From: Streptomyces sp. 846.5
GTDB lineage: Bacteria; Actinomycetota; Actinomycetes; Streptomycetales; Streptomycetaceae
Direction of reading: 5' to 3'
Length of the DNA: 64,000 bases
NCBI RefSeq assembly: GCF_004365705.1
Contig: NZ_SOBN01000001.1
Location: forward strand, 4,574,001 to 4,638,000
A program made the position numbers and the translations under genes. Shown one piece after another: positions 1 through 8,045 of the stretch (the first letter of the stretch is position 1; every line of letters begins with the position of its first letter). The notes under the pieces were generated by a model. That model saw only the letters and a list, made by a program, of their open reading frames with translations. It was not told the DNA's origin and searched no databases.

Positions 1-85
1 CCATCAGGCTGGCGGTCATCACCACTGCGAGCGCCAGCCACCTCCTGGGGTCCAACGGAGCTGCTGCCTCGTCCTGAGCGTTCAT
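1..85 (-). CDS. MFS drug-efflux transporter, N-terminus only (partial)
   Basis: Only the first 28 codons are in the window. The peptide opens MNAQDEAAAPLDPRRWLAL and runs straight into a hydrophobic stretch (LALAVVMTASLM). That basic-then-hydrophobic start is typical of DHA2-type 14-helix major facilitator exporters. The ATG at 85 follows GGAAAGGG, a fair ribosome-binding site. The gene diverges from the WYL regulator that starts at 181, and this exporter-regulator arrangement often reflects direct control. The family call rests on about 28 residues, so it is tentative. That a membrane protein starts here is fairly secure. Confidence 0.5.
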   Translation of the reverse strand, partial: MNAQDEAAAPLDPRRWLALAVVMTASLM

Positions 86-180
86 CACATTCCCTTTCCA
101 CGGGTTCGCTGCGGCACGTCTTCGACTCTAGGAGGCATGTAGGTCAGATCCTGTCCGCCTTGTCGGGCATCCTTGAACCC

Positions 181-1167
181 ATGACGGACACACCGGCACG
201 GCTGCTGAACCTGCTGTCACTGCTGCAGACCCCGCGCGAATGGCCCGGCAGCGAACTGGCCGAGCGCCTGGCGGTCAGCCCGCGGACCATCCGCCGCGAC
301 ATCGACCGGCTGCGCGAGCTCGGCTATCCGGTCGAGGCCACCATGGGCGCGGTCGGCGGATACCGGCTGGTGGCCGGAAAGGCGATGCCGCCGCTGCTGC
401 TCGACGACGAGGAGGCGGTGGCCATCGCGGTGGGACTGCGGGCCGCGGCGGGCAGCCCGGTGGACGGCATCGAGGAGGCCTCGATGCGGGCCCTGGCCAA
501 GCTCCAGCAGGTGCTGCCGTCCCGGCTGCGGCACCGGGTGGGGTCGCTGAGCGCGGCCACGGTCTCGCTGGCCGGCTGGAGCGGTGCCACGGTGGACCCG
601 GAGGTGCTGACGGTGCTCGCGTCCGGCACCGCCGGGCACGAGAAGCTGCGCTTCGGCTATCTGGCCGCGGACCGGGCGGAGAGCCGCCGGCTGGTCGAGC
701 CGCACCGGCTGGTCACGGCCGGACGCCGCTGGTACCTGGTCGCCTACGACACCGACCGCGCGGACTGGCGCCTGTTCCGGGTGGACCGGATCAGCGCGCC
801 GCAGCTCACCGGCGCGAGGTTCGCTCCGCGGGCCCTGCCGGGGGCGGGGGGCGACCCGGCGGCCTTCGTCCAGCAGAAGCTCCGGGGCCTGCAGCGGACC
901 GTCGAGGCCGTGGTGACCCTGCAGGCTCCTGCGGAGCAGATCGCGGCGAAGCTCGGCAGCAGCGCGGTTCGGATCGATCCGGTCGACGAGAACAGCTGTG
1001 TGCTGCACACGCGGGCGGACGCGATGGAGTGGCTGGCGATGCGGTTGGCCATGCTGGGCTGCGAGTTCGTTGTGCACGAGCCGGTGGAACTGAGGCAGTA
1101 CCTGGCTGAGCTCGGTGCACGGGTGACCCACGCAGCGGGGTTCTCGCGCAGTTCCCCGCGCCCCTAG
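181..1167 (+). CDS. YafY-type HTH/WYL-domain transcriptional regulator
   Basis: This is a 328-residue DNA-binding regulator. The N-terminus (about residues 1-60) is a winged helix of the HTH_11 type (LAERLAVSPRTIRRDIDRL). The middle carries a WYL ligand-binding domain (GRRWYLVAYDTDR, then WRLFRVDRI), followed by the WCX C-terminal region. WYL proteins sense nucleic-acid or small-molecule ligands, and this one may control the divergent MFS gene. A TTG at 160 would add seven residues, but the ATG at 181 matches the usual family start (MTDTPARLLNLL). There is no clear ribosome-binding site, so the transcript may be leaderless. The last residues (SRSSPRP, stop) are encoded by the left arm of a dispersed palindrome, so the native C-terminus was probably altered when that element arrived. 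Confidence 0.88.
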   Translation: MTDTPARLLNLLSLLQTPREWPGSELAERLAVSPRTIRRDIDRLRELGYPVEATMGAVGGYRLVAGKAMPPLLLDDEEAVAIAVGLRAAAGSPVDGIEEASMRALAKLQQVLPSRLRHRVGSLSAATVSLAGWSGATVDPEVLTVLASGTAGHEKLRFGYLAADRAESRRLVEPHRLVTAGRRWYLVAYDTDRADWRLFRVDRISAPQLTGARFAPRALPGAGGDPAAFVQQKLRGLQRTVEAVVTLQAPAEQIAAKLGSSAVRIDPVDENSCVLHTRADAMEWLAMRLAMLGCEFVVHEPVELRQYLAELGARVTHAAGFSRSSPRP

Positions 1168-1219
1168 GTAGTGCAACCGGGCCAGTTGCAGACGTATAGG
1201 GGCGCGGGGAACTGCGCGA
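1144..1219. repeat. Dispersed palindromic element, copy A
   Basis: Perfect 23-bp inverted arms lie at 1144-1166 and 1197-1219, with core GCGCAGTTCCCCGCGCC. They enclose a nested 6-bp hairpin (TGCAAC/GTTGCA, about 1172-1190). The element lies between the convergent WYL regulator and terpene synthase genes. Its left arm contains the WYL gene's last codons and stop. It probably acts as a bidirectional terminator or 3' stabiliser, and belongs to a family of eight copies in this window. Confidence 0.9.
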
Positions 1220-1244
1220 ACAGCAACCACCCACCGAGCGGCAC

Positions 1245-2285
1245 CTACCACCGTCGACTGAGCAACCGCTCCACGAAGTTGGGCCGGTCCACCGGCAACC
1301 GGCCTTCGGCCCGGTACCGGACGGTGCTCCGTTCCCAGTCGAAGTACCCCCGCATCCACCCGGCCATCCCGTCCCGGTACTCCTCCACCGCCTGCCGCTC
1401 GCTCCGGTCCAGCCCCAGCCGCTTGCAGAGTCTCGGCAGCTCCTCGGACAGCCGGACCCACTCGTCGACCATCCACTGGGCCTGTGCCTGCACCGCCGCC
1501 TGCGCTTCCGCGCGCCCGCACTGCCGCTCGTGCTGCAGGATCACCACCAGGTTGTAGACGTCACCCCGCGGCGCCTCCTTGTCGTAGGACCAGACGTCGT
1601 TGTTGATGGCCGGGGCGTCCCCGGCCAGCAGTCGCATCTGCCGCAACTCCGGGCTGTGGAACGCGATCGCTGGCACCTCGCGGTGGAACCGCTCGACCAT
1701 GTCCAGCACGGTCTCCACCCCGGACGCGCCGCGTCGCAGCAGCATGTAGGCGTCCCTGTTGGGAATCGCCGCCCCGGTGCCGTTGCGCTCGGCCTCCGCT
1801 GCGAGGGTCCGGCCCAGCGCCTCGTTGGGGTGGGCCGCGAAGTACCACTCCCAGTGGTACGAGGCCCGGGCCCGCCACCGCGGCGACATGCCCTTGCTGC
1901 CGCGCCGCCACAGATCGGCGAAGGCGGAGTTCACCGGGGTGTCCGGGATCTCGGTGGCGGGTCGTTCGCCGGGCTCGGTCCGGGCCAGTTCGATCAGCGG
2001 AGCGCAGACCCTGGCGACCTCGGCGGGGTCCAGCCCCAGCTCACTGTCGAACTGGTCGTCGAAGAGGAAGTAGAAGGCACACTGGTCCACGGCCAGGCAG
2101 AGGTCGTCGAGTTCCAGGTCGGGGAAGCTGGCCGCGGCCAGCCCCGCTATGTTCCAGCGCTCGTAGAGCGCGGCGGCTTCCGGACCCCGCAGCATGTCGT
2201 GTGCGCGGAGCCATTCGAGATTGCGCTGTGCGGCAGTGCCCCTGCGGGGGTTGGTCCGCTCGGGGAAGGGGAGCTGCAAGTCCAC
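1245..2285 (-). CDS. Class I terpene synthase (sesquiterpene-type)
   Basis: This 346-residue cyclase ionises a prenyl diphosphate, probably farnesyl diphosphate, and folds it into a cyclic terpene. The aspartate-rich metal motif is FDDQFD at residues 75-80 (D76, D77, D80). The NSE triad is ND-x-x-S-x-x-KE at 229-237, and an Arg pair at 184-185 sits where the pyrophosphate sensor is expected, about 46 residues before the NSE motif. A C-terminal VRY provides the conserved RY pair. The length fits bacterial single-domain enzymes and excludes the two-domain geosmin synthase. No P450 or prenyltransferase gene adjoins it. It diverges from the large LAL regulator at 2467, the obvious candidate controller. 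The product cannot be told from sequence. Confidence 0.92.
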   Translation of the reverse strand: MDLQLPFPERTNPRRGTAAQRNLEWLRAHDMLRGPEAAALYERWNIAGLAAASFPDLELDDLCLAVDQCAFYFLFDDQFDSELGLDPAEVARVCAPLIELARTEPGERPATEIPDTPVNSAFADLWRRGSKGMSPRWRARASYHWEWYFAAHPNEALGRTLAAEAERNGTGAAIPNRDAYMLLRRGASGVETVLDMVERFHREVPAIAFHSPELRQMRLLAGDAPAINNDVWSYDKEAPRGDVYNLVVILQHERQCGRAEAQAAVQAQAQWMVDEWVRLSEELPRLCKRLGLDRSERQAVEEYRDGMAGWMRGYFDWERSTVRYRAEGRLPVDRPNFVERLLSRRW

Positions 2286-2466
2286 GTCCAGTCCCTTCGT
2301 AAGGCGCAGTCGGCTTTGGTGACGCTACCGGATGTGATCTTTTCCAGTGAGGCTTTGATCGGTCATATGTTCAAGTATCAACCGTAGTTGGCCAAGAAGG
2401 CCCGCTCTGTTCTGCCGAGTCCTCGCCTGCCGGTACCTGGCTGGCATAGTTTTGGAGAAGACGGCG
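2286..2466. promoter_or_regulatory. Divergent promoter region, terpene synthase / LAL regulator
   Basis: This 181-bp gap is clearly AT-richer than its surroundings, most of all at 2320-2400. It contains an imperfect inverted repeat, TTGATC ... GTATCAA, around 2356-2382. Both genes must start from here. No consensus -35/-10 pair stands out, so the inverted repeat is only a candidate operator. Confidence 0.4.
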
Positions 2467-5382
2467 ATGGACGGAGCACATGCGGTGACCGATCGGGAAC
2501 TGTACGAGCGCGACGAGGCTACAGCGCTGGCCCAACAGGCCTTGCAGGACCTCTGCGAAGGGGCCCGGTCCGGGCTCACCGGCCTGGGCAGCCTGCTCCT
2601 CTACAGCGGATCGGCCGGTCAGGGGAAGACCAGTCTGCTCGCCCGGCTGCGCCAGGCGGCGGCCCGCGAGCCCGGCTGCGTCGTGCTGTACTCCCGCGGC
2701 GGCGAGCAGCAGCGCAACGTCCCCTTCAACATCGTCCGGCAGTTGCTGCTGCCGGTGCTGGCCAAGCGCACTCCGGAGGGGCGCAGGGAGCTCCTGGACG
2801 GGTCCAACTACGACCTGGCCGCGCCCGCCCTGGGGTTGGCGGCGCCCGCGCCGGGTGCGTCGAACGACCCGCAGGGCGTCCAGGACGCGCTCAACTGGGT
2901 GGTCACCCAACTCGCGGTCCGCGAGGGTCCGTTGCTGCTGATCGTCGACGACCTGCACTGGGCCGACCCCGAGTCGCTGGCCTTGCTCAGCTCCTTCACC
3001 TCGCGCATCCCCGGCCTGCCGCTGCTGGTGGCCGCCGCCTACCGGCCCGAGGAGCTGGAGCCGGAGGGCGCGGCGATCCAGGCGGCCGCGAACCGGGGCA
3101 ACCTGCTGAAGCTGCGCAACCTCACCCCGGGCGCCGTCGAGGAGCTGCTCAGGAGCGAGCTCGGTGCGGAGGACTGCGACGACCTGTTCTGCCGCCAGTG
3201 CTGGGAGCTGACCGGCGGCAATCCCTACGACATCAGCCAGGTCGTCGGGAAGATGAAGGAGCGTCAGCTCGATCCGGTGGAGGAGAGCATCCCACTGCTG
3301 CGCGACCTGGTGGCCGCCGGGCGCGGGCCCGCCATCGTCGAGACGCTGGAGCGGATGCCGGCCGACACCTACCGCTTCGCCCTTGCCGCGGCCGTTCTGG
3401 ACAACGAGATCAACCCCGACGTCGCGGCCAGTGTCGCGGCGGTCTCCCCGGCAGCGGCCCGCAGCGCCGTCGAGACGCTGCGCGAGGAGGGAATCCTGCG
3501 GGAGGACCACCACTCGGTGTCGGGCCACACGGTGCTGGAGTTCTGCCACCCCACCATCGGCACCGCCATCTACCAGTCGATGCGGCTGACCGCCTTCCGC
3601 ACCTCGCTGCACGGCCAGGCCGCGAAGGCGGTGCTGCTGGCCGGCGGCACGGAGGCAGCCGCCTCCCGGCACCTGCTCGAAGTGCTGCCCGAGGACGACC
3701 TGGAGGTCGTCAAGCTGCTGCGCAGGGCCGCCGAGCAGCACCTGGCCGTCGGCGCGCCGGACGCGGCCCGCCGCTGTCTGGAACGCGCGCTGCGCGAGCC
3801 CCCGGCCGACGAGGACCGCGCCGACGTGCTGTACGAACTGGGCTGCTCGACGCTGCTCACCGCGCCGGACGTGACCATCAACCACCTGCGTCAGGCACTG
3901 GAGGCCAACCCCGGTCTCAGCGCCCAGCGCCGCGAGCTGGCCACCCTGCGTCTCAGCTCCGCCCTCGGGCACAGCAACCTGGTCAAGGAGGCCGCAGCGG
4001 CCGCCGCCGAGGAGATCGAGCGCACCGAACCCGGGCTGAGTCGCACCCGGCTGCAGGCCGCGTACTTCATGTGGCGGGCCTTCCTGCGTGAGGAGCCCGA
4101 CGGTGTCGAGCGCTCCCGGCTGCTCGCCGAGCTCTCCGACAGCCTGACCGGGTCGGACTCAGGGGCGCGGGCGGTCCGGGTGCTCCGCGCCTTCGACCTC
4201 ACCCAGCGCGGCGAGGACTCGGCCGTGGCCCTGTCGCTCGCCGATCAGGCGTTCGACCGCGGCAGGCTGGCCCAGGGGATCGACTGGACCAACCAGGTCT
4301 GGGGCTTCGAGATCCCGGTGCTGCTCGGCCTCACCTTCGTCTACAACGACCGACTGGACGTGGCCTCCGAGCTGTTCAACCAGGCGGCCCAGGAGTTCGA
4401 ACTGGCCGGCTGGAGCGGCGGCCACCTCGCCTTCGCCAACTTCATGCGCGGCCTGGTGCTGTTCCGCTGGGGCCGGCTGGAGGAGGCCGAGAAGTTCCTC
4501 CGGGACACCCTGAAGCGCTCCGACCGGCTCGGCCGGGGCACCCCGCTGCAGTGGGACCTGGTGGCGCTGCTCTGCGACACCCTGATGGCGCGCGGCCGGA
4601 TCGACGACGCCGTCGGGCTCGCCGAGGAGTACGCGTTCAAGCCGCCCTTCTCCCCGGTGATGGTGGTCCCGGACGCGGCCTCGCTGTACGGGAGGCTGCT
4701 GGTCGAGCAGAAGCGCTACAAGGAGGCGGCGGAGATCCTGACCGAGTCCGCGCGCGGGCTGCAGGACAAGGAGTGGCACAACGGGCTGTGGGCCCAGTGG
4801 GCCGGTCCGCTGGCCCTCTCCATCGTCGAGGAGGAGCCGGAGCGGGCCAGGGAGATCGCCACCGAGGCGCTCAAGCGGGCGATGCGGATCGGCGTCAACT
4901 CGGCGGTGGGCAGCGCCCTGCGCTGGTGCGCCGCGGTGAACGCCCCGCCGCAGGCGGTGACGCTGCTGCGGCAGGCCGTGGAGCACCTCGAACAGTCCCC
5001 GGCCGCCTATGAGCTGGCGCTCGCGCTGGTCGACTACGGGTCGGCGCTGCGCCGGACCGGCCGTCCGCGCGAGGCCGGCGACGCCCTCGGCCAGGGCGTC
5101 CAGCTGGCGGCGCAGTGCGGGGCGGACGGGCTGGTCATCCGGGCCAGGTCCGAACTGGCGGCTGCCGGTGCCAGCTCGGAGCGGCTGCACGCGATCGCCG
5201 CCCGGGTGCTCAGCGAGCCGGAGCGGGCGGTCGCCGAGCGTGCCGCGCGCGGCGTCCCGCCCCAGCGGATCGCGGCGGACCTGGGCATCACCCAGGCGGT
5301 GGTGGCCCAGCGACTGGCGTCGGTGTACCGGAAGGTGGGCACCGGGCCGGAGGGCCTGGCGGCGGCGATCGGTCTGGAATAG
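2467..5382 (+). CDS. LAL-type AAA/LuxR-family transcriptional regulator
   Basis: This 971-residue protein has the large ATP-binding LuxR (LAL/MalT) layout. An N-terminal STAND-like ATPase has Walker A GSAGQGKT (about 48-55) and Walker B LLLIVDD with LHWAD (about 156-166). A long helical TPR-like middle follows. The C-terminus (about 920-971) resembles a LuxR helix-turn-helix (RIAADLGITQAVVAQRLASV ending near YRKVG), though the usual LTxRE entry is degraded to AVAERAARG. The ATG at 2467 follows GGAGAAG and is preferred over a TTG at 2452. Such proteins often activate natural-product genes, and the divergent terpene synthase is the natural target. The degenerate helix-turn-helix makes the DNA-binding specificity uncertain. 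Confidence 0.9.
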   Translation: MDGAHAVTDRELYERDEATALAQQALQDLCEGARSGLTGLGSLLLYSGSAGQGKTSLLARLRQAAAREPGCVVLYSRGGEQQRNVPFNIVRQLLLPVLAKRTPEGRRELLDGSNYDLAAPALGLAAPAPGASNDPQGVQDALNWVVTQLAVREGPLLLIVDDLHWADPESLALLSSFTSRIPGLPLLVAAAYRPEELEPEGAAIQAAANRGNLLKLRNLTPGAVEELLRSELGAEDCDDLFCRQCWELTGGNPYDISQVVGKMKERQLDPVEESIPLLRDLVAAGRGPAIVETLERMPADTYRFALAAAVLDNEINPDVAASVAAVSPAAARSAVETLREEGILREDHHSVSGHTVLEFCHPTIGTAIYQSMRLTAFRTSLHGQAAKAVLLAGGTEAAASRHLLEVLPEDDLEVVKLLRRAAEQHLAVGAPDAARRCLERALREPPADEDRADVLYELGCSTLLTAPDVTINHLRQALEANPGLSAQRRELATLRLSSALGHSNLVKEAAAAAAEEIERTEPGLSRTRLQAAYFMWRAFLREEPDGVERSRLLAELSDSLTGSDSGARAVRVLRAFDLTQRGEDSAVALSLADQAFDRGRLAQGIDWTNQVWGFEIPVLLGLTFVYNDRLDVASELFNQAAQEFELAGWSGGHLAFANFMRGLVLFRWGRLEEAEKFLRDTLKRSDRLGRGTPLQWDLVALLCDTLMARGRIDDAVGLAEEYAFKPPFSPVMVVPDAASLYGRLLVEQKRYKEAAEILTESARGLQDKEWHNGLWAQWAGPLALSIVEEEPERAREIATEALKRAMRIGVNSAVGSALRWCAAVNAPPQAVTLLRQAVEHLEQSPAAYELALALVDYGSALRRTGRPREAGDALGQGVQLAAQCGADGLVIRARSELAAAGASSERLHAIAARVLSEPERAVAERAARGVPPQRIAADLGITQAVVAQRLASVYRKVGTGPEGLAAAIGLE

Positions 5383-5448
5383 TCGCTGCTCGCCCTCTGT
5401 TGACGGCAGCAGACCGTACTCGTCGAGGCAGGAAGCGGGGCAGCACAC

Positions 5449-5826
5449 ATGGGCACGCGCGAACTCACCAAGGACAACTTCAACGAGATCGTCGAGGAGA
5501 ACCCCTTCGTTCTGGTCGACTTCTGGGCGTCCTGGTGCGGCCCCTGCCGGAGTTTCGCACCGGTGTACGACAAGGCGGCGGAGGCCAACCCCGACCTGGT
5601 CTTCGCCAAGGTCGACACCGAGGCCCAGCAGGAGCTGGCGGCCGCCTTCGAGATCCGCTCGATCCCCACACTGATGATCATCCGTGACCGCACGGTCGTC
5701 TTCTCGCAGCCGGGCGCGCTTCCCGCCCCCGCGCTGGAGGACCTGATCAAGCAGGCCAGGGCGCTCGACATGGACGAGGTCCGCCGCGAGACCGGCCAGG
5801 ACCCGAAGGCCGCCGAGGAGGTCTGA
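5449..5826 (+). CDS. trxA: Thioredoxin
   Basis: This 125-residue cytosolic disulfide reductase has the catalytic motif WCGPC (C30 and C33) after the FWASW strand and the cis-proline region RSIPTL, as in thioredoxin. A C-terminal tail of about 20 charged residues extends past the fold. The start ATG follows GGAAGCGGGG. No thioredoxin reductase gene is adjacent. It lies 66 bp downstream of the LAL regulator on the same strand and could be co-transcribed. It could equally be called a thioredoxin-family protein, because Streptomyces encode several paralogues. Confidence 0.93.
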   Translation: MGTRELTKDNFNEIVEENPFVLVDFWASWCGPCRSFAPVYDKAAEANPDLVFAKVDTEAQQELAAAFEIRSIPTLMIIRDRTVVFSQPGALPAPALEDLIKQARALDMDEVRRETGQDPKAAEEV

Positions 5827-5843
5827 GCCCCCGGGCCTGACGC

Positions 5844-6449
5844 TCAGCCTCGCCCCGCCGACCAGGAGCGCTGCGGGCGGTACTCGACGATCGTCAGCGC
5901 GATCGCCACATGGCGGTCGACCAGCTCGTCCAGGCTGATCGCCCCGTCCGGGCGGAACCACTGGGCGACGGCGTTGCACATCGCGATGACCGCCCGGCGG
6001 GCCTCGTCCGGGTACGGGGTCAGGAAGATCCCCGCCTTCACGCCCGCGTCGATGGCGTGCCGGAACAGATTGGTCGCCTCGGCATGGCGGCTGCTGTAGC
6101 TGGCCAGCCGTTCCGGGTCCAGGCTGCGCTCCTCGGAGAGCAGGATGTTGCTCCGGGTCCGGTTCTCGGCGCGGAACCGGGTGGTCGCGGCCACCACGGC
6201 GGACAGCCGGTCCGCGGGCTCCTCGCCGACCTCGGCCAGGGCGCGGGCGCAGGTGGCGAAGTAGGTGTCCAGGCTCTCTTCCAGGATGGCGTGCAGCAGC
6301 TCCTGCTTGCCCGAGTAGTAGTGGTACATCGCGGAGAGGCTCATCCCGGCGCGCTGCGCGATCGCGCGGATCGAGGCGCTGCCGAAGCCCTGCTCGGAGA
6401 ACTCCTGCCGGGCGGCCTCCAGTAGCGCATCGTGTCCGGAGGGTCGCAT
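5844..6449 (-). CDS. TetR-family transcriptional regulator
   Basis: This is a 201-residue repressor. The N-terminal helix-turn-helix (about residues 22-45: SIRAIAQRAGMSLSAMYHYY) is canonical TetR. The C-terminal helices form a ligand pocket of the kind seen in regulators of acyl-CoA or lipid catabolism. It diverges from the DUF35 gene at 6643. The intervening region carries two copies of TTAACGATCG in opposite orientation, which suggests autoregulation together with control of the DUF35 gene. It converges on the thioredoxin gene with only 17 bp between stops. The ligand is unknown. Confidence 0.92.
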   Translation of the reverse strand: MRPSGHDALLEAARQEFSEQGFGSASIRAIAQRAGMSLSAMYHYYSGKQELLHAILEESLDTYFATCARALAEVGEEPADRLSAVVAATTRFRAENRTRSNILLSEERSLDPERLASYSSRHAEATNLFRHAIDAGVKAGIFLTPYPDEARRAVIAMCNAVAQWFRPDGAISLDELVDRHVAIALTIVEYRPQRSWSAGRG

Positions 6450-6494
6450 CGGCGGTGTCCTTGCTGGGGTGGCTGGGGCGGGGGCGCTACAGAT

Positions 6495-6608
6495 CGATCG
6501 TTAAGATCCTAGCCGGGATTCACTGGAAAGCACCCGGTGGATGGCGTCCGTCACATCACCGCACGGGACTGGACAGTGACCCCCGGCATCCGTAATTTAA
6601 CGATCGTT
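6495..6608. promoter_or_regulatory. Paired candidate TetR operators
   Basis: The 10-mer TTAACGATCG occurs on the minus strand within 6495-6505 and on the plus strand at 6597-6606. The second copy extends into the perfect palindrome AACGATCGTT (6599-6608). One site faces each divergent gene. This is the pattern expected when a TetR protein represses itself and its neighbour. The palindrome resembles operators described for actinobacterial lipid-catabolism TetR proteins. Confidence 0.6.
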
Positions 6609-6642
6609 CGAGTTGCCGACCAGTGCTGGGGAGTGATCCGCC

Positions 6643-7005
6643 ATGCCGACGACCGCCGAGCAGGTCTTCCAGGATGGGCTCGCCCTCGGGGAACTGCGCT
6701 ACCAGTGCTGCCGGTGGTGCGCCGGCCGCTCCGCCCAGCTCCGGCTGCTCTGCGCGACCTGCGGCGGCACCGAGTTCGACTGGGAGCGCAGCAGCGGCCA
6801 GGGCCGGATCTACCGCATGGCGGCGCCGAGCGGCGCGGGCGAGGCCGGCGGCACCGCGGTGGTGGAGCTGGACGAGGGCTTCCGGATGAACGCCCGGCTG
6901 GTGCCGGTCCCGGCGCACCGGCTGTGGCCCGGGGCTCCGGTCCGGCTGGAGGTGACCGAGGACGGCGGGGCGCTGCGCCCGGCGTTTCGCCCGGTGGCGG
7001 CCTGA
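6643..7005 (+). CDS. DUF35 zinc-ribbon/OB-fold protein (acyl-CoA-associated)
   Basis: This is a 120-residue protein with a rubredoxin-like zinc ribbon (C23-x2-C26 and C37-x2-C40) followed by a beta-rich OB-fold (VVELDEGFRMNARLV, then GAPVRLEV). Members of this family usually partner thiolase-like or acyl-CoA-processing enzymes and are thought to bind acyl-CoA. Here no thiolase gene adjoins, which is unusual. The ATG at 6643 follows GGGGAGTG. Divergence from a TetR gene with shared operators points to induction by a lipid- or CoA-derived ligand, which is an inference. Confidence 0.85.
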   Translation: MPTTAEQVFQDGLALGELRYQCCRWCAGRSAQLRLLCATCGGTEFDWERSSGQGRIYRMAAPSGAGEAGGTAVVELDEGFRMNARLVPVPAHRLWPGAPVRLEVTEDGGALRPAFRPVAA

Positions 7006-7099
7006 CTGCGGTCCCGCTCCGCCACAGCTACCCCACAGCTTCGGAAAAATTGGCTACGCTGCGCCTGCTAGACGCCTCGCTTCGTTCAAGGACGGTCCC

Positions 7100-7498
7100 A
7101 TGCAGAGCCTCACCCGCCGCGTCAGCACCCTGGCCGTCGCCACCGCGGTCGCGACCGCGGGTCTCGCCGTCTGCTCGACGGCTGCCTCGGCCAAGTCCGA
7201 CCTGGGCATTTCCGTCGGCAGCCGGACCACGACGGTCGGCGGCCCGGTCCGGGTGCAGGCGAACGGCAACTCCGACGACTTCGGCGGCGCCACCGTCCGG
7301 ATCTGCATCGACGAGCAGGTCGGCCGGGGCGCCTGGAGCCAGCTGGCCTGCGGTCCGCAGGGCCGTCGGCTCCAGGTGAAGGTGAAGGCCGGGCACCGCG
7401 GCACGATCCGCTTCCGCGCCCAGCTCATCGCGCTGACCGGCCCCCACCACCACATCGTCGACCGCACCTCGGCGCCGGTCGCGGTACAGGTGCGCTGA
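7100..7498 (+). CDS. Small secreted protein, function unknown
   Basis: This 132-residue protein has a clear Sec signal peptide: MQSLTRRVSTLAVATAVATA, with a likely cut after AASA near residue 31. The mature part looks like a small beta-sandwich, with alternating hydrophobics (ISVGSRTTTVGG, VRVQANG, ATVRICIDE) and two cysteines that could pair. It ends VAVQVR. AAGGAC about 7 bp before the ATG is a plausible ribosome-binding site. I do not recognise the family beyond small secreted Streptomyces proteins. Confidence 0.75.
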   Translation: MQSLTRRVSTLAVATAVATAGLAVCSTAASAKSDLGISVGSRTTTVGGPVRVQANGNSDDFGGATVRICIDEQVGRGAWSQLACGPQGRRLQVKVKAGHRGTIRFRAQLIALTGPHHHIVDRTSAPVAVQVR

Positions 7499-7695
7499 CG
7501 GCCGACCGTCCTGATGTGCCCTCAGCGACCGCTGTCACCAGGGGTGCTGTTGCTTTGTCAGTGGCTCTGGGTAGTCTGCGGTGGCACGTGACAGGACGGC
7601 CTGTCGACCCTCTTCGGCTATCCGTCCGATTAACGGGCAGGGAACCAGGAGAGGCCGTAGGACCGTCCCGTACGGCACGAGAACGGGAGTACGCC

Positions 7696-7911
7696 ATGAC
7701 CACCATGATCGACACCACGGCCCTAGCGACGGCGACCTGCCACCTCTGCCCGCCGGGCGGCGGCACCGTCGTGGCGACCTACTCGGGGGACGGTCCGGCC
7801 CGCCGGGCGGGGGACCGCGCCTGGTCCGAGACCCGGGCGACCGGTGTGCCGCACCACGACCACTACGACCCGGCGCTGGACGCCTTCGTGGTGGTCCGCC
7901 ACCCGGCGTAG
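7696..7911 (+). CDS. Small hypothetical protein (71 aa)
   Basis: The ATG at 7696 with GGGAG upstream opens a 71-residue protein (MTTMIDTTALATATCHLCPP and on), ending in FVVVRHPA. It has a CHLC pair near residue 15 and a HHDHYD cluster near residue 54, which could together bind metal. There is no signal peptide or membrane segment. The frame stays open upstream to a TTG or GTG near 7516, but coding bias weakens there and the ribosome-binding site favours 7696. The 180-bp leader (7516-7695) contains a TTGCTT-N16-TAGTCT promoter-like pair at about 7550-7577. Confidence 0.6.
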   Translation: MTTMIDTTALATATCHLCPPGGGTVVATYSGDGPARRAGDRAWSETRATGVPHHDHYDPALDAFVVVRHPA

Positions 7912-7933
7912 GACGGATGTCGTAGATACGGGA

Positions 7934-7966
7934 CGAGGCCGACAGCCCCATCTGCTGTCGGCCTCG
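7934..7966. terminator. Bidirectional terminator hairpin
   Basis: A perfect 13-bp stem (CGAGGCCGACAGC / GCTGTCGGCCTCG) with a 7-nt loop lies between the 71-aa gene and the convergent secreted-protein gene. There is no U-tract, which is normal for Streptomyces terminators. Confidence 0.8.
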
Positions 7967-8045
7967 GGAACGACCCTCTCCGGCCCGCTCACCCACCCGC
8001 TCCGGCGCTGGTGGAGCGGGGTGGTGCCGGGCAGGGGCGGTGCGG

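Noticed and set aside
1245-5382. A larger biosynthetic gene cluster around the terpene synthase
   Set aside because: Only the synthase and regulator fit. Neighbours are thioredoxin, TetR and DUF35 genes with no tailoring functions.
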